64,000 bases of DNA from Lachnospiraceae bacterium 28-4 (GCA_000403275.2 KE159598.1:491226-555225); one strand, 5' to 3'; numbered from the stretch's first letter, positions 34,529-43,135 are shown. Notes: generated from the letters alone by a model not told the origin. Made by a program: numbers and translations.

Positions 34529-35220
34529 AGAAAAAAGCATTCCAGGCGGCGTTTCCGTATACTTTGCCGATTTGCGCCGGATTTCTTTTTTTAGGAATGT
34601 CCTATGGTTTATTAATGAAAAGCAAGGGTTTTTCCCTTTTTTATCCGATGGTGATGAGTATGGTTATTTTTGCGGGGTCTATGGAATTTGTGACGGCAAA
34701 TCTCCTTGTATCCGCGTTTCATCCGCTCCATGCTTTTTTTCTGACGCTGATGGTGAATGCCAGACACCTTTTCTATGGCATATCCATGTTGGGAAAATAC
34801 AAAAACATGGGATGGAAAAAGCTATATTTGATCTTTGGGATGTGTGATGAGTCATTTTCCATAAACTGTACGGTGGATCCGCCGCCGGGCGTGGACAGAG
34901 GATGGTTTATGCTGTTCGTCACCCTTCTCAATCATATTTACTGGGTAACAGGATCTGTCCTGGGTGCTCTCTTAGGATATGCCGTCCGTATTGACATGAC
35001 AGGGATTGATTTTGCCATGACGGCTTTATTCCTCGTTATGTTTACCGATCAGTGGGAAAAAACAAGGAACCACAAGCCGGCCCTTACCGGACTTGGATGT
35101 TCCGCCGCCTGTCTGGCGGTATTTGGAAGCGGAAACTTCATACTGCCGTCCATGGCATGCATTATTCTCTGCCTTTTGGCCAATAGAAAAACAAATGATA
35201 AAGAAGCGGGGGAACAATAA
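34525..35220 (+). CDS. azlC: AzlC-family branched-chain amino acid exporter, large subunit
   Basis: 231 aa integral membrane protein with about six to eight helices. AzlC blocks are evident: FPYTLPICAGFLFLGMSYGLLM, FAGSMEFVTANLL, LTLMVNARHLFYGISML and FGMCDESFS. With AzlD it forms the LIV-E-type exporter for branched-chain amino acids and analogues. It starts in an ATGA overlap with the preceding gene, and azlD follows two bases after its stop. Confidence 0.92.
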   Translation: MKKKAFQAAFPYTLPICAGFLFLGMSYGLLMKSKGFSLFYPMVMSMVIFAGSMEFVTANLLVSAFHPLHAFFLTLMVNARHLFYGISMLGKYKNMGWKKLYLIFGMCDESFSINCTVDPPPGVDRGWFMLFVTLLNHIYWVTGSVLGALLGYAVRIDMTGIDFAMTALFLVMFTDQWEKTRNHKPALTGLGCSAACLAVFGSGNFILPSMACIILCLLANRKTNDKEAGEQ

Positions 35221-35222
35221 TT

Positions 35223-35546
35223 ATGACAACGATACAAAGCGTCCTGACGATTGCAGCCGTAGCAGCAGGAACCATGCTTACAAGATTTTTGCCGTTCATC
35301 CTCTTCCCGGAAGGCAAAACTCCCCCGGCCTGTATTACCTACCTTGGCAAAGTCCTTCCCTATGCCGTTATCGGAATGCTGGTTATTTACTGCTTGAAAG
35401 ATTCCTTTTCAAATGGCAGCTACGCCTTCCCGGAAGTGACTGCAGGAATCTTTACCATAATGCTCCACAAATGGAGAAAAAACACACTCCTAAGCATCGG
35501 AGCCGGAACCGTTCTATACATGTTCCTGATCCAAAATTATTTTTAA
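35223..35546 (+). CDS. azlD: AzlD-family branched-chain amino acid exporter, small subunit
   Basis: 107 aa with about four helices. TMLTRFLPFILFP near residue 20 and LGKVLPYAVIGMLVIYCLKD are family blocks. It is the small partner of AzlC and directly follows it. The large hairpin element begins 15 bp after its stop and probably ends this transcript. Confidence 0.92.
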   Translation: MTTIQSVLTIAAVAAGTMLTRFLPFILFPEGKTPPACITYLGKVLPYAVIGMLVIYCLKDSFSNGSYAFPEVTAGIFTIMLHKWRKNTLLSIGAGTVLYMFLIQNYF

Positions 35547-35560
35547 ATAACCGTTTATAA

Positions 35561-35846
35561 GATTCGGAGGCCGAAGGCGCTGCTTTTTTTCCGCGCCGGC
35601 AAACCGGGCTCCGCCAGTTGGGGAAGGCTGTCCGGGAATAGAAGATTGGATCAACTGCTTTTGCACGATGGAGATGAGACTCAAAATCGTGGAAGCCTCT
35701 GCTGAACACGATTTTGTTTTAAGAGGCTCATCGGAATGTTTCGTGCAATGCAGTGCATCCAACTTCTATTCCCGGACAGCCTTCCCCAACTGGCGGAGCC
35801 CGGTTTGCCGGCGCGGAAAAAAAGCAGCGCCTTCGGCCTCCGAATC
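35561..35846. repeat. Giant hairpin element with perfect 84-bp arms
   Basis: 35,561-35,644 and 35,763-35,846 are exact reverse complements over all 84 bases, starting GATTCGGAGG. Pairing continues inward with mismatches (TTGGATcaACTGC, TTGCACGA, GATGAG) to an apex CAAAATCGTG / CACGATTTTG with a 15-base loop. The whole 286 bp can fold as one hairpin. No coding sequence is seen in 35,547-36,034. I find no target-site duplication at its edges. Confidence 0.85.
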
Positions 35847-36034
35847 GCCTTCCGCCGGTCTTCCCAGAAAAATTTTTTATCTTCCTGAAACCTTACAAAC
35901 CCGTATAAACCGGCCTTTTTTGCGAAATCTCCATATTTTACGCGGTGCCTTAATGTTCTATCCCTGCCAAATTGCGGTATATTAATATTACATACGGGAA
36001 AAAATTCTTTAGATGTAAGAAGGGAGAACAAAGC

Positions 36035-36664
36035 ATGACAGATAAGGTAATTGAAAATAACCAGGTGGTGATTATGGGGGAAATCGTCAGCGATTTTGCT
36101 TTCAGCCACGAGATATTCGGGGAAGGTTTCTATATGGTAGACGTCCGCGTAGAAAGACTGAGCGATTCGATCGATATTATTCCGTTAATGGTGTCGGAAA
36201 GGCTGCTCGATGTAAACGGAGATTATAAAGGCATGTACATAGTGGTAAATGGGCAGTTCCGTTCTTATAACCGGCATGAGGAAAGAAAGAACAAGCTGGT
36301 GCTTTCCGTTTTTGCAAGAGAGATCGACTTTGTGGATGAAATTGGTGAAAATACGAAATCCAATCAGATCTATCTGGACGGATATATTTGCAAGGAACCG
36401 GTTTACCGGAAGACGCCGTTGGGAAGGGAAATTGCCGATCTGCTGCTGGCAGTCAACAGGCCCTATGGCAAGTCGGATTATATACCGTGTATCTGCTGGG
36501 GCAGAAATGCCAGGTTTGCCAGCAATTTTGAAGTGGGAGCCAGATGCGCCGTGTGGGGCAGGATACAAAGCAGGGAATATATGAAAAAAATATCGGATGA
36601 ACAGCTGGAAAAAAGGGTGGCATACGAGGTTTCCGTAAGCAAACTGGAGTTGATAGAAGATTAG
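36035..36664 (+). CDS. Single-stranded DNA-binding protein with two OB folds
   Basis: 209 aa. Two SSB-like OB folds in tandem: about residues 8-100 (NNQVVIMGEIVSDF, MYIVVNGQFRSYN) and about 108-205 (NQIYLDGYICKEPVYRKTPLGREIADLLLAV, YIPCICWGRNA, GARCAVWGRIQSREY). The acidic C-terminal tip typical of canonical SSB is replaced by LELIED. It is a stand-alone paralogue, not the rpsF-ssb-rpsR copy. Its role in repair or recombination is inferred from the fold only. AGGGAG precedes the start at 36,035. Confidence 0.75.
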   Translation: MTDKVIENNQVVIMGEIVSDFAFSHEIFGEGFYMVDVRVERLSDSIDIIPLMVSERLLDVNGDYKGMYIVVNGQFRSYNRHEERKNKLVLSVFAREIDFVDEIGENTKSNQIYLDGYICKEPVYRKTPLGREIADLLLAVNRPYGKSDYIPCICWGRNARFASNFEVGARCAVWGRIQSREYMKKISDEQLEKRVAYEVSVSKLELIED

Positions 36665-36691
36665 AGGCAGTCCGTTCCGTATAAGAAAAGG

Positions 36692-36720
36692 TTGATTCCG
36701 TCTTATTTATATGCTATTAT
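36692..36720 (+). promoter_or_regulatory. Probable promoter for the adenosyltransferase gene
   Basis: TTGATT, 17 bp and TATTAT, about 100 bp before the start. The leader shows no cobalamin riboswitch that I can recognise. Confidence 0.5.
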
Positions 36721-36818
36721 ATGGCTAATATTGCGAATATGCGTGTCATAAAGCGATAAAATCTATATGTCTGACAATGATAATTGGCCGGAAAGGCTGA
36801 TGTACACAGGAGCCGGAT

Positions 36819-37316
36819 ATGAAAAGAGGAACGATACATATTTATAGCGGCGACGGCCATGGGAAGTCGCCGGCAGCGTTGGGAAGGGCCGTATCGATGG
36901 CCTGTCAGGGGAAAAGCGTGGTAATTATCCAGTTTTTAAAGGGCAGAGGATTGGAGGATTCGGAATTCCTGCGCAGGATGGAGCCGGAGATCAAGCTGTT
37001 CCGTTTTGAGAAATCGGAAGGCAATTTTGCGGAGTTATCCATAGAACAACAGGCGGATGAAATCATTAATATCAAGAACGGCCTTAATTTTGCGAAAAAG
37101 GTGCTTTGTACCGGAGGGTGCGATCTGCTTATTCTGGATGAGGTATTGAGGCTGATCGATAACGGTATTATTTCCGTAGAAGAACTGAAAGGAATACTGG
37201 ATATGCGCTCGGACGAATCGATGGATGTGATCATGACGGGTACTACGCTTTCCGCAGATGTTTGCGTGCTGGCGGATGAGGTGACGCGGCTGGCGACGGT
37301 AAAGGGCGGCTTATAA
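36819..37316 (+). CDS. CobO/BtuR-type corrinoid adenosyltransferase
   Basis: 165 aa. It should transfer the adenosyl group from ATP to reduced corrinoid. The P-loop is GDGHGKSPAALGRA, a variant of the usual GxGKGKTTAALG with His-Gly-Lys-Ser-Pro in the centre. VVIIQFLKG, DLLILDEVLRLIDNG and VIMTGTTLSADV follow as in CobO. AGGAG precedes the ATG. It stands alone, with no other cobalamin gene. The altered P-loop might mean altered nucleotide use. Confidence 0.82.
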   Translation: MKRGTIHIYSGDGHGKSPAALGRAVSMACQGKSVVIIQFLKGRGLEDSEFLRRMEPEIKLFRFEKSEGNFAELSIEQQADEIINIKNGLNFAKKVLCTGGCDLLILDEVLRLIDNGIISVEELKGILDMRSDESMDVIMTGTTLSADVCVLADEVTRLATVKGGL

Positions 37317-37370
37317 GCCGGCGAAGTAGCAAGTCTGTAAATTTATATCTGTAAGCAGCATAAACTTGCA

Positions 37371-37399
37371 TTGACAGTTCAATGGCAGAATGATATGAT
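37371..37399 (+). promoter_or_regulatory. Promoter of the lysine riboswitch-dapA transcript
   Basis: TTGACA, 17 bp and TATGAT, with the start expected near 37,406, just before the riboswitch. Confidence 0.7.
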
Positions 37400-37417
37400 A
37401 ATTTTAAAGTAGAGAAG

Positions 37418-37582
37418 AGATAGAGGTTGCGTATTTTATTAGTAGTTTTTCGGATGTGGCAGGCACAGGAGAAGAAAAATGAAAGGAAAAGACGCCGAAA
37501 GAGCAGGACGCGCTGTAGTTTTGTTCTTGGGCATACAGCGAATAACTGTATGACTGTCATCGATACGATGGGGCGCTATCCG
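37418..37582 (+). ncRNA. Lysine riboswitch (L-box)
   Basis: The leader matches the lysine riboswitch core: GATAGAGGTTGCG at the 5' side of P1, AGTAGTTTT, GCCGAAAGAGCAGG, a TTGGGCATACAGC hairpin region, ACTGTCAT, and GGGGCGCTATC closing P1 against GATAG. It lies between a good promoter and a terminator ahead of dapA, so lysine should switch off dapA-dapB transcription. Confidence 0.9.
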
Positions 37583-37602
37583 AGGTTATTTGGCATGTTG
37601 AT

Positions 37603-37636
37603 AAGCCGGCGCGTGTTGTGTCGGCTTGTTGTTTTA
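37603..37636 (+). terminator. Riboswitch-controlled terminator
   Basis: AAGCCGGCGC and GTGTCGGCTT form a 10-bp stem (two G-U pairs) with loop GTGTT, followed by GTTGTTTT. It lies 21 bp after P1 of the lysine riboswitch. Confidence 0.8.
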
Positions 37637-37696
37637 TGCGCATTTGATATATGTGTATTTCAGCATGTTGGCATTAATTTTAGAGGAGGAAAAAGT

Positions 37697-38584
37697 ATGG
37701 CTGTTTTTCAAGGAGCCGGTGTTGCGATCGTTACACCGTTTAAAGCAAATGGAGAAGTAAATTATGACAAATTCGCAGAACTGTTGGAGTTTCAGATCGG
37801 GAACGGGACAGATGCCATTATAGTATGCGGCACGACAGGGGAATCTTCTACGTTGACCCATGAAGAGCATTTGGAAGTCATCCGGTTTTGTGTGGAAAAG
37901 GTGGCGGGAAGAATACCCGTGGTGGCAGGAACCGGTTCTAACTGTACGGAAACAGCGGTTTATCTTTCAACGGAAGCAGAAAAATACGGGGCGGACGCGG
38001 TTCTTTTGGTGACGCCTTATTATAACAAGGCGACGCAGAAGGGTCTGTACCGCCATTATAAAACGGTGGCGGACGCGATCAGGATTCCGGCCATTATATA
38101 TAATGTACCAAGCCGCACGGGCTGCAATGTCCTTCCCGAGACCGTGGTAAAACTTTGCACGGAAGTGGAAAATATCGTAGGAGTGAAGGAAGCCAGCGGC
38201 AGTATTTCCCAGGTAGTAAAACTGATGGCCCTGGCGGACGGAAAAGTGGATCTTTATTCAGGAAATGACGATCAGATCGTTCCATTGCTTTCTATGGGAG
38301 GAAAAGGCGTTATTTCCGTTTTATCCAACGTGGCTCCGAGGGAGACGCACGATATCTGCGCAAAATTTTTTGCCGGCGATGTGGAAGGGAGCTGCCGGCT
38401 TCAGCGCAAGGCGGTTGAACTTTGTGAAGCATTGTTCTGCGAAGTAAATCCGATTCCTGTAAAAAAGGCGTTGCAGCTGATGGGAATGGACGGGGGGACG
38501 CTGCGGATGCCATTGACGGAAATGGATGAGGCGAATGTGCCCAGACTGGAAAAAGCGATGAAAGATTTTGGTATTCGGATTTGA
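37697..38584 (+). CDS. dapA: 4-Hydroxy-tetrahydrodipicolinate synthase
   Basis: 295 aa aldolase-fold enzyme that condenses pyruvate with aspartate semialdehyde in lysine/diaminopimelate synthesis. Present are GTTGESSTLTHEEH, the catalytic YYNKATQKGLYRHY and IYNVPSRTGCN regions, the Schiff-base lysine in GVKEASGS and GNDDQIVPLLSMGGKGVISV. AGAGGAGG precedes the start at 37,697. It is controlled by the lysine riboswitch upstream, and dapB follows 33 bp downstream. Confidence 0.97.
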   Translation: MAVFQGAGVAIVTPFKANGEVNYDKFAELLEFQIGNGTDAIIVCGTTGESSTLTHEEHLEVIRFCVEKVAGRIPVVAGTGSNCTETAVYLSTEAEKYGADAVLLVTPYYNKATQKGLYRHYKTVADAIRIPAIIYNVPSRTGCNVLPETVVKLCTEVENIVGVKEASGSISQVVKLMALADGKVDLYSGNDDQIVPLLSMGGKGVISVLSNVAPRETHDICAKFFAGDVEGSCRLQRKAVELCEALFCEVNPIPVKKALQLMGMDGGTLRMPLTEMDEANVPRLEKAMKDFGIRI

Positions 38585-38617
38585 GACGCAGCGAAGCTGC
38601 GGCACTAGGGAGGCTGT

Positions 38618-39379
38618 ATGACAAAAGTAATTATGCACGGCTGCAACGGGAAGATGGGTCAGATGATTACCGGACTGATTGCGGCGGACGATGAAATAGA
38701 AATAGTAGCCGGAGTGGATGCTTTTGAAACCGGAAATAATACTTATCCGGTATTTAAGAGCATCGGCCTGTGCGATATCGGGGCAGATGTGGTTATTGAT
38801 TTCAGCAATGCACAGGCGATAGACGGGCTGCTGGATTATTGTATGGAGAAAAAACTTCCCTGTGTGCTTTGTACGACAGGGCTTTCCGAGGCGCAGCTCC
38901 AGAAAGTGGAAGAGGCGGGCGAGAAAACAGCTGTTTTAAAATCGGCAAACATGTCGCTCGGCATCAATCTGCTTTTAAAGCTGCTGAAAGATGCGGCTGG
39001 GATTCTGGCTCCCGCAGGGTTTGATATCGAGATCGTGGAGAAGCACCACAACAAGAAGGTGGATGCGCCAAGCGGAACGGCATTGGCCCTGGCGGATTCC
39101 ATCAACGAGGAATTGAACAATGCTTATGAGTATATCTATGACAGGAGCGGCAGGAGGGAAAAGAGGCCGGTGAAAGAGATCGGCTTGTCCGCAGTCCGGG
39201 GAGGTACGATCGTGGGGGAACACGATGTGATCTTTGCGGGGGCGGATGAGGTAATCACTTTCTCCCATACGGCGTATTCCAAAGCGGTTTTTGGAAAAGG
39301 CGCGATACAGGCCGCAAAATTCCTGGCAGGAAAACCGGCCGGCAAGTACGATATGAGCGATGTGGTCGATATTGGGTAG
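38618..39379 (+). CDS. dapB: 4-Hydroxy-tetrahydrodipicolinate reductase
   Basis: 253 aa NAD(P)H-dependent reductase acting directly after DapA. The nucleotide loop is HGCNGKMGQMI at the N-terminus. Then come DFSNAQAIDGLLDYC, CTTGLSEAQ, the catalytic EKHHNKKVDAPSGTAL and GEHDVIFAGADEVITFSHTA. A short GCAGC-GAA-GCTGC hairpin lies between dapA and dapB. The two genes cover consecutive steps and share the riboswitch. Confidence 0.97.
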   Translation: MTKVIMHGCNGKMGQMITGLIAADDEIEIVAGVDAFETGNNTYPVFKSIGLCDIGADVVIDFSNAQAIDGLLDYCMEKKLPCVLCTTGLSEAQLQKVEEAGEKTAVLKSANMSLGINLLLKLLKDAAGILAPAGFDIEIVEKHHNKKVDAPSGTALALADSINEELNNAYEYIYDRSGRREKRPVKEIGLSAVRGGTIVGEHDVIFAGADEVITFSHTAYSKAVFGKGAIQAAKFLAGKPAGKYDMSDVVDIG

Positions 39380-39411
39380 ACAGGTGTGAATACGGAAGGA
39401 GCAGGGAGCGG

Positions 39412-41370
39412 ATGGAAGATTTGGAATTAAAATATCTTCGCAGCCTGGCGCATCAGTATCCGACGATAGCGTCAGCGTCTACAGAGATTATTAATTTACA
39501 GGCGATTCTTTGTCTGCCGAAAGGGACGGAGCATTTTCTCACGGATATTCATGGGGAGTATGAGCAATTTAACCATGTATTAAAAAACGGCTCCGGCGCC
39601 GTGAAGAGAAAGATAGACGAAGAATTCGGAAATACATTGAGCAGCAGGGATAAAAAGAGCCTGGCTACTTTGATTTATTATCCGAAGGAAAAACTGGAGA
39701 TCGTTATTCAGGAAGAAGATAATATTGAGGACTGGTATAAGATCACCCTCCACAGGCTGGTACAGATCACAAAGCGGGTGGCTTCGAAATATACCCGGTC
39801 CAAGGTGCGCAAGGCCCTGCCTCCCGACTTTGCCTATGTGATCGAGGAATTAATTACCGAAAAGGCGGAAATCCAGGATAAAGAAGCTTATTATAATGAA
39901 ATTATCCATACGATCATACGGATAGACCGGGCGCAGGAATTTATTGTTGCTTTGAGCCATTTGATCCAGCGCATGGTCATCGACCACTTGCATATTGTTG
40001 GGGATATTTTTGACAGAGGGCCGGGGCCCCATATTATTATGGATACTTTGAGCCGTTATCATTCCGTGGATATTCAATGGGGCAACCATGATATCGTCTG
40101 GATGGGAGCGGCGGCAGGGCATCTGGCTTGCATTGCCAACGTGATCCGGCTTTCGGCGCGTTATGGAAACCTGGATACCCTGGAGGAAGGTTACGGGATT
40201 AATCTGATTCCGCTGGCTACTTTTGCGATGGAGACCTATAAGGGAGTAAACTGCGAACGCTTTTCCATCAAATACAATACGGATTATAATACGAAGGATC
40301 TGAGTCTGGACATGAAGATGCACAAGGCGATAGCGATTATCCAGTTCAAGCTGGAGGGAAGCCTGATTATGCGCCGCCCTGAATTTCAGATGGAAGACCG
40401 TCTTTTGCTGGATAAAATAGATTATGAAAATAAAACCGTAAATATAGGCGGAAAATCATATACAATGCGGGATGTGGAATTTCCTACGGTAGATCCGCAA
40501 AATCCATATGCCTTAAGTCCCGAGGAGGAACAGGTAATGGAACGTCTGAGGCAGGCGTTCTTAAAATGTGAAAAATTACAGAAGCATGTCCGTTTTCTTT
40601 TTTCCAGGGGAGGGCTTTATAAAATTTATAATTCTAACCTGCTGTACCACGGATGCATGCCGATGGATGAAAACGGCAACTTTAATACGTTTACCGTGGA
40701 CGGGGAAGAATACAGAGGAAAGGCATTGTACGATATTTTGGATCAATATGCCAGAAAGGGCTATTATTCCAAATATAATCCTGCAGAAATGCAAAAAGGG
40801 CAGGATATGATATGGTACATCTGGGAAGGGCCTAACTCGCCGGTGTTCGGCAAGGATAAAATGGCGACTTTTGAGAGGTACTTTGTGGAGGAAAAAGAGA
40901 CTCATAAGGAAACAAAAAACAGTTATTATCAGCTGCTGGACCGCGAGGATGTGATCAATAAGATTTTGATGGAGTTCGGGCTGGACAGCGGACAGTCCCA
41001 TATCGTGAACGGGCATGTTCCGGTGGAACTGAAAAAGGGAGAGTCTCCGATCAAATGCGGTGGGAAGCTGTTGATCATCGATGGCGGTTTTTCCAAGGCT
41101 TATCAGGGAAAAACGGGAATTGCCGGATATACTTTGGTAGCCAATTCCCACGGAATGCGCCTTGTGGCCCATGAGCCGTTTGAATCGGCGGAGTCAGCCA
41201 TATTGCATGAGTCGGATATCTTTTCCGATTCCGTGATTTTGGAAACGAGCAATTCCAGAATCAGCGTGGCCGATACGGACGGAGGTGCGGAGATTAAAGA
41301 GACGATTCATCAGTTAGAAGTACTGCTCCAGGCATACAGAGATGGAACGATCATAGAAAAATCGTTGTAA
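39412..41370 (+). CDS. fbp: Fructose-1,6-bisphosphatase, class III
   Basis: 652 aa gluconeogenic phosphatase of the Firmicutes-type class III family, which belongs to the metallophosphoesterase superfamily. The metal-site motifs are visible: TDIHGEYEQFNHVLKNG, GDIFDRGPGPHIIMD, WGNHDIVWMGAAAG and the late NGHVPVELKKGE with GGFSKAYQGKTGIAGYT. SD GGAGCAGGGAG lies before the ATG. A strong terminator follows 35 bp downstream. Confidence 0.96.
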   Translation: MEDLELKYLRSLAHQYPTIASASTEIINLQAILCLPKGTEHFLTDIHGEYEQFNHVLKNGSGAVKRKIDEEFGNTLSSRDKKSLATLIYYPKEKLEIVIQEEDNIEDWYKITLHRLVQITKRVASKYTRSKVRKALPPDFAYVIEELITEKAEIQDKEAYYNEIIHTIIRIDRAQEFIVALSHLIQRMVIDHLHIVGDIFDRGPGPHIIMDTLSRYHSVDIQWGNHDIVWMGAAAGHLACIANVIRLSARYGNLDTLEEGYGINLIPLATFAMETYKGVNCERFSIKYNTDYNTKDLSLDMKMHKAIAIIQFKLEGSLIMRRPEFQMEDRLLLDKIDYENKTVNIGGKSYTMRDVEFPTVDPQNPYALSPEEEQVMERLRQAFLKCEKLQKHVRFLFSRGGLYKIYNSNLLYHGCMPMDENGNFNTFTVDGEEYRGKALYDILDQYARKGYYSKYNPAEMQKGQDMIWYIWEGPNSPVFGKDKMATFERYFVEEKETHKETKNSYYQLLDREDVINKILMEFGLDSGQSHIVNGHVPVELKKGESPIKCGGKLLIIDGGFSKAYQGKTGIAGYTLVANSHGMRLVAHEPFESAESAILHESDIFSDSVILETSNSRISVADTDGGAEIKETIHQLEVLLQAYRDGTIIEKSL

Positions 41371-41404
41371 AATGTTATAGTTACGAATAAATTTTTGTCC
41401 TTAA

Positions 41405-41430
41405 AAATAGGGGGAGCGATCCCCCTATTT
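41405..41430. terminator. Terminator after fbp, probably bidirectional
   Basis: AAATAGGGGG and CCCCCTATTT, a perfect 10-bp stem with a six-base loop, between the convergent fbp and lipoprotein genes. Confidence 0.8.
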
Positions 41431-41437
41431 CGGTACT

Positions 41438-41483
41438 AACCATCCAGTGTGGAAAGAGTTGCAAAGCGAGTCTTCTCACACTG
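41438..41483. repeat. Partial hairpin relative of repeat family A
   Basis: AGTGTGGAAAGA pairs imperfectly with TCTTCTCACACT. The closing TTCTCACAC resembles the end of the family A repeats. It abuts the stop of the lipoprotein gene. Confidence 0.4.
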
Positions 41484-42008
41484 CTAACGTCCGTTGCCAT
41501 CGTTTCCAACGACGTCGTCCGTCACATTAGATACTCCGTCGGCGATATCATCCACTGCGTCGCCTACAGCGTTGCCGGCGTCGTCAAGGACAGAACCGGT
41601 GTTTGTATTATTATTTGTGTCAGTATTATTGGTATTGTCCGTAGCGTCCGTATCGGTGGCATCCATACCATCATTCATGCCGGTCGTGTCCGTGCCGTTT
41701 GTATCCGTACCGTTCGTTACATCATTGACGTTGTTGTTGGAGTCATTGGCGGTTCCCTCCGTATTATTGTCAGCTGCATTTCCAGCGGCGGTGTTGCCAT
41801 TCGTTCCAACCGTGTCTGCTCCGGAAGCGTTTCCAGTTCCGTTAGCGTTGCCCGTTTCGCCGTTGGTTCCGGTGGTGTTTGTACCGGTTCCGTTTTCCGT
41901 GCCGGCGTTGTTATCCGCATTGTTAGCATTCCTGTTACCACATGCGGTGACGAGTCCGAGCATGAGAACAAGAAGAGAAACGGATATCAGTTTTTTGCTG
42001 TTTTTCAT
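41484..42008 (-). CDS. Low-complexity Asn/Thr/Gly/Asp-rich lipoprotein
   Basis: 174 aa. A signal peptide with lipobox (LVTAC-G, about residues 19-24) suggests lipid anchoring outside the membrane. Residues 25-140 are almost only Asn, Thr, Gly, Asp and Ala in short degenerate repeats (TNGTDTNGTDTTG, TDATDNTNNTDTN). The last 35 residues form an acidic amphipathic helix (LDDAGNAVGDAVDDIADGV). GGAGGAA precedes the start. No function can be named. The repeats invite slippage and length variation between strains. Confidence 0.75.
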   Translation of the reverse strand: MKNSKKLISVSLLVLMLGLVTACGNRNANNADNNAGTENGTGTNTTGTNGETGNANGTGNASGADTVGTNGNTAAGNAADNNTEGTANDSNNNVNDVTNGTDTNGTDTTGMNDGMDATDTDATDNTNNTDTNNNTNTGSVLDDAGNAVGDAVDDIADGVSNVTDDVVGNDGNGR

Positions 42009-42216
42009 AACATTTCCTCCATTTTCATAATGTTTTCATAGGCCGCTCATTTGGGCATAAGCATAAAACTTAGCAAATTAAGCACAACATTTTCAAATGT
42101 TGCATTAGTATTATGCGCATGGAGCGAAAAAATATACGTTACTATTTTTTGTATTATGAATAGAAATTAATAGAATAAGAATTTTAAGAAAAAATACCAA
42201 AAGAAAGGCGGCGGCG

Positions 42217-43011
42217 ATGGAATTCAGACCTTGTATCGATATTCACAATGGAAAGGTAAAACAGATTGTAGGCGGAAGTCTGCGGGATCGGCGGGGCAGC
42301 GCGCAGGAAAATTTTGTATCCGAACAGGATGCGGCATTTTATGCGGATTTTTATAAAAAAAGCGGGATAAGGGGCGGACATGTTATTCTCCTGAATCCTG
42401 AGGGCGGCGAATATTATGAGGAAACAAAAGCCCAGGCTTTGTCGGCGCTCCGGGCTTATCCGGGCGGATTGCAGGTAGGAGGGGGAATCCGTGAAGATAA
42501 TGCCGAAGAATATCTGGAGTCGGGGGCAAGCCATGTCATCGTGACTTCTTATGTGTTTCGCAATGGGAAAATAGAATACGGAAATTTGGAAAAGTTAGTC
42601 CGCAGGGTAGGAAAAAGCAGGATCGTGCTTGATTTAAGCTGCCGGAGAAAGGACGGGGCGTATTATATTGTTACCGACAGATGGCAGACTTATACGGACG
42701 TAAAGCTGTCGGAAGAAACGCTGGAAGAACTTTCTTTTTATTGTGATGAGTTCCTTGTTCATGCGGTGGATGTGGAAGGGATGGCAAATGGGATAGAAGG
42801 GGAAGTGGCTGCTCTTCTTGGAAATTGGGGAAAGATTCCCATTACCTATGCGGGCGGCGTCCATGATTTTTCCGATTTGGAAAAACTAAGGGAACTGGGA
42901 AGAAATAGAGTAAATGTCACCATCGGCAGTGCCTTGGACTTGTTTGGCGGAAATATGAAGTGGGAAGACGTAATTGCTTATACAAAAAAGAACCTATTTG
43001 ATGTAAAATAG
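42217..43011 (+). CDS. HisA-like isomerase of the eukaryotic (HIS6) subtype
   Basis: 264 aa TIM-barrel that should isomerise ProFAR to PRFAR in histidine synthesis. Its layout matches the eukaryotic-type HisA subfamily: FRPCIDIHNGKVKQIVGG, the insert-bearing ENFVSEQDAAFYADFYKK, GGLQVGGGIREDN, VLDLSCRRKDGAYYIVTDRWQTY and ITYAGGVHDFSDL. Ordinary bacterial HisA is shorter and lacks the DRWQT region. There are no other his genes around it. Its last codons form one arm of a terminator for the convergent cold-shock gene. Confidence 0.85.
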   Translation: MEFRPCIDIHNGKVKQIVGGSLRDRRGSAQENFVSEQDAAFYADFYKKSGIRGGHVILLNPEGGEYYEETKAQALSALRAYPGGLQVGGGIREDNAEEYLESGASHVIVTSYVFRNGKIEYGNLEKLVRRVGKSRIVLDLSCRRKDGAYYIVTDRWQTYTDVKLSEETLEELSFYCDEFLVHAVDVEGMANGIEGEVAALLGNWGKIPITYAGGVHDFSDLEKLRELGRNRVNVTIGSALDLFGGNMKWEDVIAYTKKNLFDVK

Positions 43012-43020
43012 GTTCTTCCC
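42984..43020 (-). terminator. Terminator for the cold-shock gene, inside the hisA-like 3' end
   Basis: AAGAACCTATTT and AAATAGGTTCTT form a perfect 12-bp stem that includes the hisA-like stop codon. On the minus strand it is followed by TTTTTTG, so it serves the csp transcript; on the plus strand the T-run is poor. Confidence 0.75.
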
Positions 43021-43135
43021 TTAATCCGCTACCAAATCTGCCACCATATTACAAAGCCCAATCTAAATTTATGGATAATTTGTTTATACTAAAAGCATAA
43101 TCTTGATATTGATTAATGTGAGTTATAATGAGAAA

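Noticed and set aside
36661..36818. Cobalamin riboswitch before the adenosyltransferase gene
   Set aside because: The gap is too short and lacks the conserved B12-box sequence.
41494..42030. 178-codon open frame opposite the low-complexity lipoprotein
   Set aside because: Its Val/Ser/Pro-rich sequence is the mirror of the repeat-rich lipoprotein, which has a signal peptide, lipobox and SD.
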